From Bacillota bacterium (GTDB lineage: Bacteria; Bacillota; Clostridia; Christensenellales; CAG-138), in assembly GCA_023459335.1 (NCBI GenBank), contig JAEWUO010000034.1, positions 1 to 45,205 on the forward strand: DNA of 45,205 nucleotides, read 5' to 3'. The translations under genes and the position numbers were made by a program. Below the pieces are notes generated by a model. The model was not told where the DNA came from, did not search any database, and saw nothing but the letters and a program-made list of their open reading frames with translations. How positions within the stretch are numbered: the stretch's first letter is position 1; every line of letters starts with the position of its first letter. Shown here in pieces: positions 17,378 through 26,040 of the stretch.

Positions 17378-18751
17378 TTACTCTCCCCAGATCTCTTCCG
17401 GCGTCGGGTTCGGCGCGTTCGGAATAATGCGGGAAACGCGCGTATAGTTCATCAGATGTTTATACGTCAGGTTCTCGCTGATGCTGTTTCCGCCCCAGAA
17501 CCCGCAGCCGATCGAAATCGTCGGCGCCAGACCGTTGTTGAACGCGCCGCCGCTCGCATTGAGCGCGGTTTGGTTGACCATGATGCGGCAGACCGGAATT
17601 TCGTTTGCGACATAATCAATTTGCTCGTCGCTGGCGGAATAGACCGAGCAGGAGTGCCCCTTGCCCTCTTGCCAATAGTTTTTCTTCGCATCCTGTACGG
17701 CATCTTTGAATTTTTTATACGGGAAAATACGCAGCACGGGCGACATGATCTCGCGGCAGAGGATCTCCTGATCGATCGCCTTATGAACGGGCACGACGAG
17801 AATCGCCGCATCCGCAGGGAATTTCACGCCGAGCATCTCGGCGATCTGCGGCATCGTCGCGCCGACAAACTTGCGGTTGATCGCGCCGTCTTCCGTGAAC
17901 GCGGTTTTGCGCAGTTTTTCAATTACGGCCGGATCGTCCAGATAAACCGCCTTGTTTTCCACGAGCAGACCGACCATTTCTTTTAAGCGCGACTCCGGCA
18001 CGAACATCGTCTGGTCGCAGGTGCAGGGCAGGCCGTTGTCGTAGCTGCGGGAGAATACCGCGCTCTTCGCGATTGCGGCATAATCGGCGTAATCTTCGTC
18101 GACAAGAATCTGCACGTTGCCCTGGCCGACGCCGTAGGACGGCCGGCCGCTGGAATATGCGGCTTTCACCATGCCGGGGCCGCCCGTTGCGACGACGACA
18201 TCCACCGCGCTCATCAGCAGCTGGGTCAGTTCGATGCTGGGCTCTTCGATGACCTGAATCAGATCGGCGGGCGCGCCAAGCTTCTCGATCGCTTCGCGCA
18301 TGAGCTTTACGGTATACGAGGAGCTGTGCTTCGAGGACGGGTGCGGCGCGAAGATCGCGGCGTTCCTGCCTTTGAGCACGTGCATACCGTTGACAAGAGG
18401 CGTCGCCGTCGGGTTGGTCACCGGCGTGACACATCCGACGACCCCGATGGGTTTTGCGATGGTCACAATCTGCTCGATCGGGTCTTCCTCGACCACGCCG
18501 ACGGACTTTTTGTCCTTCAGATAATACCAAGCAACCAAGGTCGATTTTTTATTTTTCACAATCTTACTGTCCACGCGGCCCATCTTGGTTTCCTCAACGG
18601 CCATCTTCGCGAGCGTTTCCACGTTGTCATATCCCGCTTTGCCGACGGCGCGGACGAGCGCGTCGATCTGCTCCTGCGTATAGTCGGCAATCTTCGCCTG
18701 CGCCTTGCGGGCTTTCGCCATCAGTTCTGCAATGTATTCCTTTGTATCCAT
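17378..18751 (-). CDS. CoA-acylating aldehyde dehydrogenase
   Basis: 457 residues. The probable catalytic cysteine is C243 in SYDNGLPCTCDQT, aligned with the cysteine of the AdhE N-domain and EutE/PduP-like enzymes, with C245 close by. The cofactor-binding region includes TPVTNPTATP and GGPGMVKAAY. It would convert an aldehyde, NAD+ and CoA to an acyl-CoA. The start at 18751 has GAGGGAG five bases upstream. Directly upstream genes encode Ptb and Buk, which turn an acyl-CoA into acyl-phosphate and then acid plus ATP, so the three form an aldehyde-to-acid energy module. There is no microcompartment targeting extension or shell gene. Confidence 0.88.
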   Translation of the reverse strand: MDTKEYIAELMAKARKAQAKIADYTQEQIDALVRAVGKAGYDNVETLAKMAVEETKMGRVDSKIVKNKKSTLVAWYYLKDKKSVGVVEEDPIEQIVTIAKPIGVVGCVTPVTNPTATPLVNGMHVLKGRNAAIFAPHPSSKHSSSYTVKLMREAIEKLGAPADLIQVIEEPSIELTQLLMSAVDVVVATGGPGMVKAAYSSGRPSYGVGQGNVQILVDEDYADYAAIAKSAVFSRSYDNGLPCTCDQTMFVPESRLKEMVGLLVENKAVYLDDPAVIEKLRKTAFTEDGAINRKFVGATMPQIAEMLGVKFPADAAILVVPVHKAIDQEILCREIMSPVLRIFPYKKFKDAVQDAKKNYWQEGKGHSCSVYSASDEQIDYVANEIPVCRIMVNQTALNASGGAFNNGLAPTISIGCGFWGGNSISENLTYKHLMNYTRVSRIIPNAPNPTPEEIWGE

Positions 18752-18820
18752 GAATTCTCCCTCATTCTCTCGTTGAATTATAACTAAGCGCAATTTCGCA
18801 CGCCTGGTTGCAAAAAATCG

Positions 18821-19720
18821 TTAAACCATCTCGGACACGACGGCGAGCGACGTGTACTTCGACTTTGTATTGGTGCTGCGGGATACGAGCACCATTGGCA
18901 CCGCCGCGCCAACCATGACGCCGACATTGATCGCGCCTGCGAACTGACGCATCGCCTTGCAGAGAATATTCCCCGCGGCGAGCGTCGGCATGAGCAGCAG
19001 ATCCGGATCACCGCAGACGCTGCCCTGGTATCCCTTGATCTTCGCCGCGGCTGCGTCGAACGCGATGTCCGCGGAAATCGGGCCCTCGAACTCGCAGCCG
19101 GTGATTTCACCCGCGTCCACCATTTTGCGGAGCGCTTCGGCGTCCACGGTTTCGATCATATCCGGGTTCACTTTCTCGATTGCGCAGAGCGCGGCTACTT
19201 TCGGGCGTTCGTAACCGAGCTTGCGCAGCACGTCCACGGCGTTTTGTACGATATCCTTCTTCTTTTCAAGCGTCGGCAGCGCGACGATCGCCGGATCCGT
19301 TACACAGAGTAATTTATGGTAAGTGCTCACCGCGATCAGCGTAATCTGGCTGATGGTGCGGCCGGTTCTGATTCCCTTCTCACGGTTGAGAATCGCGCGA
19401 AGCACGACGGACGTCTCGGCAAGCCCCTTCATGAGAAAATCGATCTTTCCTTCGCGGACGAGCCGGACGGCCGTCTCCGCGCTCTCCTGCGGAGAGTTGG
19501 TGTGGATCACCGAATCTTTCAGCGCCGGGTCCTTCAGCAGCGCGAATATCTCCTCGCTGTTACCGATCAGAATCGGCTGGATGATGCCGTCCCGCCAGGC
19601 CTGCGTCGCCGCGTCCAGCGTATGCTCTTCACCGGCTTCGATCACAGCGACGCGCACACCGCGCTTTTTTGCTTTTGCCTGCTCAATAACCGAATCAAAA
19701 TCCCTGTAAACCAATTTCAC
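18821..19720 (-). CDS. ptb: Phosphate butyryltransferase (phosphate acyltransferase)
   Basis: 299 residues, the normal Ptb length. The phosphate acyltransferase family is recognised by DFLMKGLAETSVVLRAIL, the GDPDLLLMPTLAAGNIL block and GVMVGAAVPMVLVSRS near the end. It exchanges the CoA of an acyl-CoA for phosphate. The start is GTG at 19720 or TTG at 19714; the TTG has AGAGGTGA at better spacing. It lies 11 bases after butyrate kinase, its usual partner. The acyl group need not be butyryl: it depends on the aldehyde fed in by the neighbouring dehydrogenase. Confidence 0.93.
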   Translation of the reverse strand: MKLVYRDFDSVIEQAKAKKRGVRVAVIEAGEEHTLDAATQAWRDGIIQPILIGNSEEIFALLKDPALKDSVIHTNSPQESAETAVRLVREGKIDFLMKGLAETSVVLRAILNREKGIRTGRTISQITLIAVSTYHKLLCVTDPAIVALPTLEKKKDIVQNAVDVLRKLGYERPKVAALCAIEKVNPDMIETVDAEALRKMVDAGEITGCEFEGPISADIAFDAAAAKIKGYQGSVCGDPDLLLMPTLAAGNILCKAMRQFAGAINVGVMVGAAVPMVLVSRSTNTKSKYTSLAVVSEMV

Positions 19721-19731
19721 TCACCTCTTGT

Positions 19732-20814
19732 TTAGTCCAGCGTCAGCGGCTGTTCCTGTCCCGACACCACGCGATAGGCGCCGAGCGCGAGCGCTTCGTT
19801 TTCACACTCGCCGGGATATACCAGAATCGGTGCGAACGCCGAGACGCGCTTTTTGATGTGGCTCATGATGAACTCGGAATACGCGATGCCGCCGGTGATG
19901 CCGATTGCGTCCACGCGGCCTTCCAGCGCCGCCACGCAGCCGCCGATCGATTTTGCGATCTGATATGCCATCGCTTCAAGCACGACGCCAGCGTATTCGT
20001 CTCCCGCGGCGATGCGCTGCTCCACCTCAATGATGTTATCCGTGCCAAGCAGTCCGATCAGCCCCGCGGCGCCGCGAATGCGTTTATGCGTCTCTTTCCT
20101 GGTCAGGCCCTTGTCATAGCACAAATCCAGCATGATATAGGTCGGCACCGTGCCCGCGCGCTGCGGCGTAAACGGGCCTTCGCCCTCGCCGACGTCGTTC
20201 ACGTCCACAACTTTTCCGTCCCTGTGCGCTCCGACGCTGATGCCCGCGCCAAGGTGCGCGACGACGAACCGGCACTCCGGATACGGCTTGCCGATGTCTT
20301 TGGCCATCTTGCGTCCGGTCGCCTTCTGGCTCAGCGCGTGGAACGCGGATCTGCGTTCGTATCCGCCTACGCCGACGATGCGCGAAACCGCGTCGAATTC
20401 ATCGACCGACGGAGGATCGGTAACGTAAACGGGGATATCCAAATCGCCGATCAGCTCGAGCGTGATGGGCGTGATGATGCGGTTGCCGTGAATCGGCGGT
20501 TCGTCCGGCAGATACGTCGCCAGCAGGCCTTCCTTGTACTTGCCCGAAAGAAGGTATACGCCGCTGCGCTTGGCTTCCACAATCGTACCGCCCATCATGG
20601 CGACGCAGGCGAAATCCTTCATCGGATACCCGTTCTCCGTTAGCCAGTCCAGGATCAGCCCTTTCCGGAACGCGACCTGTTCACGGGAGGTGCTGTGCGC
20701 CTTCATATCGTCCAGTGAATGCCGAAACACATGATCCACGACAAATGTATCGTCCTCATATACGGCGATTTTCGTGGATGTTCCGCCGAAATTTATGACC
20801 AGTATCTTATACAA
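19732..20814 (-). CDS. buk: Butyrate kinase
   Basis: 360 residues. The N-terminal ASKHA phosphate-binding motif is ILVINFGGTSTKIAVYED, followed by RFVVAHLGAGISVGAH and GIAYSEFI, as in Buk and branched-chain acid kinases. It makes ATP and a carboxylic acid from acyl-phosphate and ADP. I start at TTG 20814, six bases after AAGAAGGG; an upstream TTG at 20835 has no ribosome binding site and lies in a stem-loop. With Ptb it gives substrate-level phosphorylation. Confidence 0.94.
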   Translation of the reverse strand: MYKILVINFGGTSTKIAVYEDDTFVVDHVFRHSLDDMKAHSTSREQVAFRKGLILDWLTENGYPMKDFACVAMMGGTIVEAKRSGVYLLSGKYKEGLLATYLPDEPPIHGNRIITPITLELIGDLDIPVYVTDPPSVDEFDAVSRIVGVGGYERRSAFHALSQKATGRKMAKDIGKPYPECRFVVAHLGAGISVGAHRDGKVVDVNDVGEGEGPFTPQRAGTVPTYIMLDLCYDKGLTRKETHKRIRGAAGLIGLLGTDNIIEVEQRIAAGDEYAGVVLEAMAYQIAKSIGGCVAALEGRVDAIGITGGIAYSEFIMSHIKKRVSAFAPILVYPGECENEALALGAYRVVSGQEQPLTLD

Positions 20815-20835
20815 TGCTATCCCTTCTTTCAGCAA

Positions 20836-20885
20836 TGCAAAAACCGCCGGTTAACCGACCCGATCGGCTTAACCCGTTTTTTGCA
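20836..20885 (-). terminator. Stem-loop with U run between livF and buk
   Basis: On the minus strand a GC- and A-rich arm pairs imperfectly (about 18 pairs) with GGTTAACCGGCGG, followed by TTTTT. It resembles an intrinsic terminator or attenuator that would let the transporter genes be expressed above the kinase genes. The buk ribosome binding site starts directly after it. Confidence 0.6.
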
Positions 20886-20945
20886 GCAAAATAGAACCCT
20901 GCCTGCACGGCAATCCGGAAGCGTCCCTTCGTGCCGTCCTTCTGT

Positions 20946-21656
20946 TTAAAGGCCCAGATAAGCCTTCTTCACCATATCGTTCCGAACAAGCTCTGCGCTG
21001 GTGCCGCTGATCGAATTCTGTCCCGTTTCAATGACGAACGCGCGGCTCGCGATATCCAAAGACGCATGTACATTCTGTTCGACCAGCAGTATCGTGACAC
21101 CCTGCTTATTGATCCTTTGGATCGCTTCGAAAACATCCTCGACGATGACGGGCGCAAGGCCCAGAGAAGGTTCATCCAGCATCAGCAGTTCAGGCGCCTG
21201 CATCAGTCCGCGCGCTATGGCGCACATTTGCTGTTCGCCGCCGGACATGCAGCCGGCGAGCTGCGTGCGCCGTTCATACAATTTGGGGAAGAGTTCGAAA
21301 CAGCGCTCCAGATTCTCTTTGCGATGGACGCGGCTTTTGGGCAGGTATGATCCCACCAGCAAATTGTCCATCACCGTCATGTCGGGAAAGAGTTTGCGGC
21401 CCTCCGGCACCTGCGTGATGCCAAGCGCCGGCCGTCTGTACGTTTCCATCTTGGAGATATCCTGTCCCTTAAACTCGATCAATCCGCTCACCTGGCGGAT
21501 ATCGCCCGATATGGTGTTGATCGTCGTTGTTTTCCCGGCGCCGTTGCCTCCGAGCAAGGCAACGATCTCTCCCTTTTCCACGTCCAGGCTGATGCCGTGC
21601 AGCACCTCGAACGCGCCGTATTTTACATATAGATTTTCAACCTTAAGCATCGCCAT
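20946..21656 (-). CDS. livF: Branched-chain-type ABC transporter ATPase LivF
   Basis: 236 residues. Walker A GGNGAGKT near residue 37, signature MSGGEQQM near 135 and Walker B ELLMLDEPSLGL follow the LivF pattern. I start at ATG 21656, five bases after GGGAGG and overlapping the end of livG by 14 bases; the frame extends upstream into livG. It is one of the two ATPases of a hydrophobic amino acid transport (HAAT) importer. In this catabolic context the cargo may be an organic acid rather than leucine. Confidence 0.93.
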   Translation of the reverse strand: MAMLKVENLYVKYGAFEVLHGISLDVEKGEIVALLGGNGAGKTTTINTISGDIRQVSGLIEFKGQDISKMETYRRPALGITQVPEGRKLFPDMTVMDNLLVGSYLPKSRVHRKENLERCFELFPKLYERRTQLAGCMSGGEQQMCAIARGLMQAPELLMLDEPSLGLAPVIVEDVFEAIQRINKQGVTILLVEQNVHASLDIASRAFVIETGQNSISGTSAELVRNDMVKKAYLGL

Positions 21657-22380
21657 GTTTGCCTCCCAGGTAAGATTCGATAACCTCGGGGTTACTGGAC
21701 ACTTCCGCCGGCGTTCCTTCCGCAATCATCTTGCCTTGGTTTAATACGTAGATTCTTTCGCACAACCCCATGACCGCCCGCATTACGTGTTCGATGATGA
21801 TGATGGAAATACCGGTTTTCTTGATCTGCCGGATCATTTCCATCACCTGAAGGCTTCCCGACGGGTTCAGCCCCGCCATGACTTCATCCAGCAGCAGGAT
21901 AGATGGTTCGGTCGCCAATGCGCGCGCAACTTCCATACGCTTCAAGTCAATCAGTGATAAATCTTTGCCAGGCACATCCGCTTTTTGCGCAATATCCAGA
22001 AACTCCAGTACTTCCATGCTTTTTTTGCGCGCCGTCTTCGTATCGCTGGTGTGCAGAAACGCGCCGACCATCGTATTTTCCACAACGGTAAGGTTGGAAA
22101 ACGGCTGTACGACCTGGTACGTCCTGCCAATTCCCAGCGCGCTCATTTTATGAGCGGTTGGTTTTGTGATATGTTTGCCGTTCAGATAGATGCTTCCGGA
22201 AGTCATCCTGACCGTACCGGAGATCATATTGAACATCGTCGTTTTGCCGGCGCCATTCGGGCCGATCAGCCCGAGAATTTCGTTTTCCTTAAGATAGAGA
22301 CTTGCGTCGTCGATCGCGCGCAACCCTCCATAGAGCTTTGTGATATGCTCCGCCCGAAGTACAACTTTTTGTTCCTCCAC
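21643..22380 (-). CDS. livG: Branched-chain-type ABC transporter ATPase LivG
   Basis: 245 residues from GTG 22380, which has AGAGGTG six bases upstream; in-frame GTGs at 22389 and 22398 are alternatives. Walker A is GPNGAGKT and Walker B is SILLLDEVMAGL. The signature segment is LSLIDLKRMEVARAL rather than a canonical LSGGQ. LivG proteins with DEVMAGL often have such a relaxed signature, so this probably marks a subfamily and not a dead enzyme. The start lies within or just after the livM stop. Confidence 0.92.
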   Translation of the reverse strand: MEEQKVVLRAEHITKLYGGLRAIDDASLYLKENEILGLIGPNGAGKTTMFNMISGTVRMTSGSIYLNGKHITKPTAHKMSALGIGRTYQVVQPFSNLTVVENTMVGAFLHTSDTKTARKKSMEVLEFLDIAQKADVPGKDLSLIDLKRMEVARALATEPSILLLDEVMAGLNPSGSLQVMEMIRQIKKTGISIIIIEHVMRAVMGLCERIYVLNQGKMIAEGTPAEVSSNPEVIESYLGGKHGDA

Positions 22381-22381
22381 C

Positions 22382-23383
22382 TTATTCACCTCTTTCACTT
22401 ACAGCGCTGCTTGCCGCTTCTTTTATTTTGCGGTCCCGGATCTTTTCGGAAATCAGCGGCAGCAGGCCTTGCGGCATGAATTGGGTTGACAGCAGCAATA
22501 TTAAACCGAACAATGCCGTAGGCAGCCCCGGCAGGCTCGTGGATAACCAAAGCCTGAGAAGATAATAGACCGGCATCAGTATGGCGGCGCCCACGGCCGG
22601 GCCGAATATCGTTGCGCGGCCTCCGACAAACGCAAAGAGCATGATATTGAACACGACGCCAAAGCTGAACATGCTGATCGGTTCAATTGACGAAAGGAAC
22701 ATGACATAAATACCGCCGACTACGCCCATGATGAAGGCGGTGATGATCTGGGCGTATTGCTTGTATTTGAGCACATTGACGCCCAGCGAGCTTGCCGCAA
22801 GCTGGTTCGTGTTTACCGCTTTAAAATAGAACCCGGGCCTTGAATTGACCAGCCGGGACGTAAACAGCAGCGTCGCGACCAAAATGATCAGCACAATATA
22901 GTAATATCCCCGGTTGTCTACAAACTGCATATTCCAAAACCCGCCGACCCAGGGAAGGTGCAAACCCGCGTTCCCTCTGAAATTGATCCCGAACATGACT
23001 TGATTTTGCGTGAACAGCAGCTGCAGAATATTCAGCAGCGCCAGCGTTGCCAGCGCGAAGTATGTTTTCCTCAGCGGGAACGTGAGGAATCCCATCAGCA
23101 GCCCGATGATCGCTGAAACGACGCCGGCAATGATGGCACCGATCCAGGGGCTGAGGCCGAATGTTCCGAACAGCCCGCCGCAGATATACGCGCCAAGCCC
23201 GAAAAATACGCCGCTGAATCCGAATTGCCCTGCATAGCCGGAAAGAATGTTCCACGCGGAAGCGAGCGTACAGTAAATGATCGTCTGCACCATGATAATG
23301 ATCACATAAGAGCTTTTTATGACGACAGGCAGGAGCGCAGCGAGAATTGCGATCAGAAGAATCGTCAGTTTTTTCCAATTCAT
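22382..23383 (-). CDS. livM: Branched-chain-type ABC transporter permease LivM
   Basis: 333 residues with about 9-10 membrane helices. The family motif GYAGQFGFSGVFFGLGAY lies near residues 49-66 and GVNVLKYKQYAQIITAF is the conserved cytoplasmic coupling loop. Its ATG overlaps the livH stop (ATGA). It forms the membrane channel together with LivH. Confidence 0.94.
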   Translation of the reverse strand: MNWKKLTILLIAILAALLPVVIKSSYVIIIMVQTIIYCTLASAWNILSGYAGQFGFSGVFFGLGAYICGGLFGTFGLSPWIGAIIAGVVSAIIGLLMGFLTFPLRKTYFALATLALLNILQLLFTQNQVMFGINFRGNAGLHLPWVGGFWNMQFVDNRGYYYIVLIILVATLLFTSRLVNSRPGFYFKAVNTNQLAASSLGVNVLKYKQYAQIITAFIMGVVGGIYVMFLSSIEPISMFSFGVVFNIMLFAFVGGRATIFGPAVGAAILMPVYYLLRLWLSTSLPGLPTALFGLILLLSTQFMPQGLLPLISEKIRDRKIKEAASSAVSERGE

Positions 23384-24267
23384 ACATTCTTCCTCCCAAG
23401 CTTAAGACTGAAAATACCGTCAGGCATGACAAGCAGTATGATGATGAACATCACAAATACCAGCATAAGCGCATAAGATTCGGTCCAAATCACTGCGCCG
23501 ATCCGTTCAATGATCCCGATCGTAAGCCCGCCGATCAAAGCGCCGGGCACGTTGCCTTTGCCGCCAAGCAGCACAATGACAAACGACTTCAGGGCAAACG
23601 AGCCTCCAACTGCCGGATAAACCGCATAGTTGGGGATCAGCAGCGCAGCGGCGATGCCAACCAGCGCAAGGCTCATGCCAAAGGCGATGTTGTACGCCCT
23701 GTCCGTGTTGATGCCCATCAGCTTGGCTACATGCCGGTTTTGCGCCGTCGCCCTCAAGGCGCGGCCAAGTTCGGTTTTCTGAAGCAGCAGATACAGCCCG
23801 ACGGTGGCGCCGATCGCGATGGCAAACGATATTGTCCTCGGCACCGAGAAGACGATATCGCCCAGCCATATCGTTTTCCCCGTATACGCGGTGGTAAGAG
23901 CCATGGGGTTGGATCCAAAGAGCATTGTCGCGACGCTTACCAGTATCATGCCCAATCCTGAAGTAGCGATCAGAACGCTCATAGGCTCTTTGTCATTGTC
24001 TTTTTTTAATATGGTGGAAAATACGTTCCTTTGTAATAGATAGCCGATTGCAAACATGACGACAATGTTTACGAACATCGTCAGGTACGGATCGATGCCA
24101 AAGGCCGTGATCAGCAGAAATGAGATAAACATACTTAGCATCAGCAATTCGCCGTGTGCCCAGTTCAGTATGTTCATTACGCCGAACGACAAACTCAATC
24201 CGACCGCGATCGCTGCATAAACACCTCCTAACAATATGCCGTCAAGAAAAGACTGCAAGTACATCAT
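23380..24267 (-). CDS. livH: Branched-chain-type ABC transporter permease LivH
   Basis: 295 residues, about eight membrane helices. It begins with FLDGILLGGVYAAIAVGLSL and has NWAHGELLM, both typical of LivH, and the coupling motif ALRATAQNRHVAKLMGI. AAGGAGGG precedes the ATG by nine bases. It is the first transporter gene, 60 bases after the alcohol dehydrogenase gene, so the two are probably cotranscribed. The matching binding protein is 5 kb away at 29285-30646, with a related operator in front. Confidence 0.94.
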   Translation of the reverse strand: MMYLQSFLDGILLGGVYAAIAVGLSLSFGVMNILNWAHGELLMLSMFISFLLITAFGIDPYLTMFVNIVVMFAIGYLLQRNVFSTILKKDNDKEPMSVLIATSGLGMILVSVATMLFGSNPMALTTAYTGKTIWLGDIVFSVPRTISFAIAIGATVGLYLLLQKTELGRALRATAQNRHVAKLMGINTDRAYNIAFGMSLALVGIAAALLIPNYAVYPAVGGSFALKSFVIVLLGGKGNVPGALIGGLTIGIIERIGAVIWTESYALMLVFVMFIIILLVMPDGIFSLKLGRKNV

Positions 24268-24327
24268 TCAGAAATTCCCTCCTTATATTTTGTGGTTTAA
24301 GCAGGTAAGACCGATATTGCCAGTTTA

Positions 24328-25389
24328 TTAGTTGCACTTAAATACGACTTTGTTGTACTGACCGCTGAGCATGTCGGCAAAGGCTTTTTCGTGCTCCTCA
24401 AGCGGATAAACGCGCTGTATTATTTTTGAAAAATCCATCCTAGGCAGCATGCGGACCGTTCTTTCCACACAGCGGTCGGAGAACAGAACGCCGCGCAAAC
24501 TGATTCCCTTTTGGTAAAACGTCCTGAACAAACTGACGGGCATCTCAAAACCCGGGTTATACATGGAAAAATAAATCACGTTGCCGCCGTTAACCGTAAC
24601 TTCAACAGCCATTTGCGCCGCCGAAGATGCTCCCGAGCTTTCAAGCACCGCGTCAAACCCCATGTTGTCCGTAATCTCCATAGCGCGTGCCTTCACATGT
24701 TCGGATATCGGGTCAATCACGTAATCTGCTCCAACCGAGAGCGCGGTTTTGCGTTTTGCTTCGACAGGTTCGATTACCGTGACGCTGGATGCGCCTGACA
24801 TCTTAACAAGCTGCGCCATCATCAGTCCGATACCCCCGCCTCCGAAAATCGCGACGCGCACTCCCGTACACAGTTCCGCTTTTTCAACCGCTTTCACGGC
24901 AACGCTCATCGGTTCGGTCATGCATGCGTTCAACAGGTCGGCGTCTTCTGGCAATTTATAGATTTGAGACATATGCCAGCAGACATATTGGCTCATCGCG
25001 TCGTGGTGTGCAATGCGATTGGGGCAGAATATTTTTTTATCCTCATTATCGTCGCGGCAGTAATAGCAGGAATGACAGAATTCATTGTAAAACGCAGTGA
25101 TCTTGTCGCCGGGATGAAATCCGTAGGCTTCCGCTTTGCGCCCCGCCTTCTCGATTGTGCCGGAAATCTCATGCCCGATCTGTCTGGGTAGCTCGCTTTT
25201 GATCTTCTCGTATAAGTTCCCGATCTCTCCTTTCAGAAAATGGACGTCCGAACCGCAGATGGACGCATACGCCACTTTAATTAGTACGTCTTCGGGCCCT
25301 GGCTCTGGAATCGGCAGCTCGCGAAGCTCCAGCTTGCCGATTGTCTTTTTTGCAGGATCACCAATTTCCGTCATCATAAGTGTTTTCAT
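24328..25389 (-). CDS. Zinc-dependent medium-chain alcohol/polyol dehydrogenase
   Basis: 353 residues. The catalytic zinc ligands are C45 (ICGSD) and H73-E74 (IGHEISG); the structural zinc lobe has C105, C108, C111 and C122. The Rossmann motif is FGGGGIGLM near 185. It resembles sorbitol, threonine and L-idonate-type dehydrogenases that oxidise a secondary alcohol of a sugar or sugar acid with NAD(P). I start at 25389, six bases after AAGGAG. Its promoter at 25695-25723 carries an operator-like palindrome over the transcription start. It heads the minus-strand cluster that includes the Liv importer. Confidence 0.88.
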   Translation of the reverse strand: MKTLMMTEIGDPAKKTIGKLELRELPIPEPGPEDVLIKVAYASICGSDVHFLKGEIGNLYEKIKSELPRQIGHEISGTIEKAGRKAEAYGFHPGDKITAFYNEFCHSCYYCRDDNEDKKIFCPNRIAHHDAMSQYVCWHMSQIYKLPEDADLLNACMTEPMSVAVKAVEKAELCTGVRVAIFGGGGIGLMMAQLVKMSGASSVTVIEPVEAKRKTALSVGADYVIDPISEHVKARAMEITDNMGFDAVLESSGASSAAQMAVEVTVNGGNVIYFSMYNPGFEMPVSLFRTFYQKGISLRGVLFSDRCVERTVRMLPRMDFSKIIQRVYPLEEHEKAFADMLSGQYNKVVFKCN

Positions 25390-25678
25390 ATCATTCTCCT
25401 TTTCGACCGTTTGAATCACTGAATCGGTTGAACCAATATCTGCTCTGTCCTGCTGCTTCTGCAGTCCATAACAATCATCAGAGTGCCTGAATCGTCCCTG
25501 TTTAGCTGTTTATCATGCCTTCCTGAATTTTTGCAGATTTTTTAACGTTCCGGCTCGGTTTGTAATGTCTTGCTGTCTATTTTGATTGGTGTGCTTTCAT
25601 TTCTATTATGTGCAATTGTGTATGGATCAGTCGTTGAATTCGTCTGTTTTTCGCGCTCGGATCGTCGAAAATTAAAAT

Positions 25679-25692
25679 AAACATGTCTGTAT
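25679..25692. promoter_or_regulatory. Operator-like site 1 (AAACATGTCTGTAT)
   Basis: A partial palindrome matching AAACAT-NN-ATGTTT, with a perfect left half and four of six positions in the right half. It overlaps the predicted transcription start of the alcohol dehydrogenase gene, a position suited to repression. Confidence 0.5.
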
Positions 25693-25694
25693 TA

Positions 25695-25723
25695 ATAATA
25701 ACTGCATCATTTTGTAATGTCAA
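25695..25723 (-). promoter_or_regulatory. Promoter of the alcohol dehydrogenase/Liv cluster
   Basis: Minus strand: perfect TTGACA (25723-25718), 17-base spacer, TATTAT (25700-25695). The start would be near 25688, inside the operator-like site at 25679-25692. The mRNA leader would be about 300 bases long. Confidence 0.75.
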
Positions 25724-25758
25724 GTGAAAATAGCTGATTTAGTCGCTATAAAATTAAT

Positions 25759-25772
25759 AAACATTTATGCAC
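25759..25772. promoter_or_regulatory. Operator-like site 2 (AAACATTTATGCAC)
   Basis: Perfect left half, weak right half. The 14 bases AAATTAATAAACAT (25751-25764) recur exactly at 33011-33024 in front of the ketose epimerase gene. It lies just upstream of the SDR -35 box. Confidence 0.45.
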
Positions 25773-25777
25773 AAGTG

Positions 25778-25806
25778 TTGCTATTGCGATACGGATATGG
25801 TATTGT
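25778..25806 (+). promoter_or_regulatory. Candidate promoter of the SDR/dehydratase operon
   Basis: TTGCTA (25778-25783), 17-base spacer, TATTGT (25801-25806). The start near 25813 would leave a leader of about 230 bases. Operator-like sites flank it on both sides. Confidence 0.55.
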
Positions 25807-25826
25807 TATTAAGGAAAAAGCATATT

Positions 25827-25840
25827 AAACATAAGTGTAT
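25827..25840. promoter_or_regulatory. Operator-like site 3 (AAACATAAGTGTAT)
   Basis: Perfect left half and TGT-T in the right half. It lies just downstream of the predicted SDR transcription start. Confidence 0.45.
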
Positions 25841-26040
25841 ATTTATTTTCGTGCTTTTCTCCGGATTGTTTGTGCGTTTTCTGAACATTTCATTGTGAGG
25901 CGTTATTGATTCGGTTTTGCCACTTCCGTTGTCTCCGGGCGCCGTCCGAATATTCTTAGGTTCGCAGCCTGAAATCCATGGCTCAGTGCGCTCAGCGATT
26001 GGAAAATCGCTTAAAACTAATATGCAATACTGGAGATGGA

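Larger units (their letters stand above)
25390..26040. promoter_or_regulatory. Divergent control region between dehydrogenase/Liv cluster and SDR/dehydratase genes
   Basis: 650 bases without a gene, AT-rich at 25600-25860. It holds two good divergent promoters and three copies of the AAACAT motif, listed separately. The stretches 25390-25600 and 25860-26025 show nothing I can name. Confidence 0.7.
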
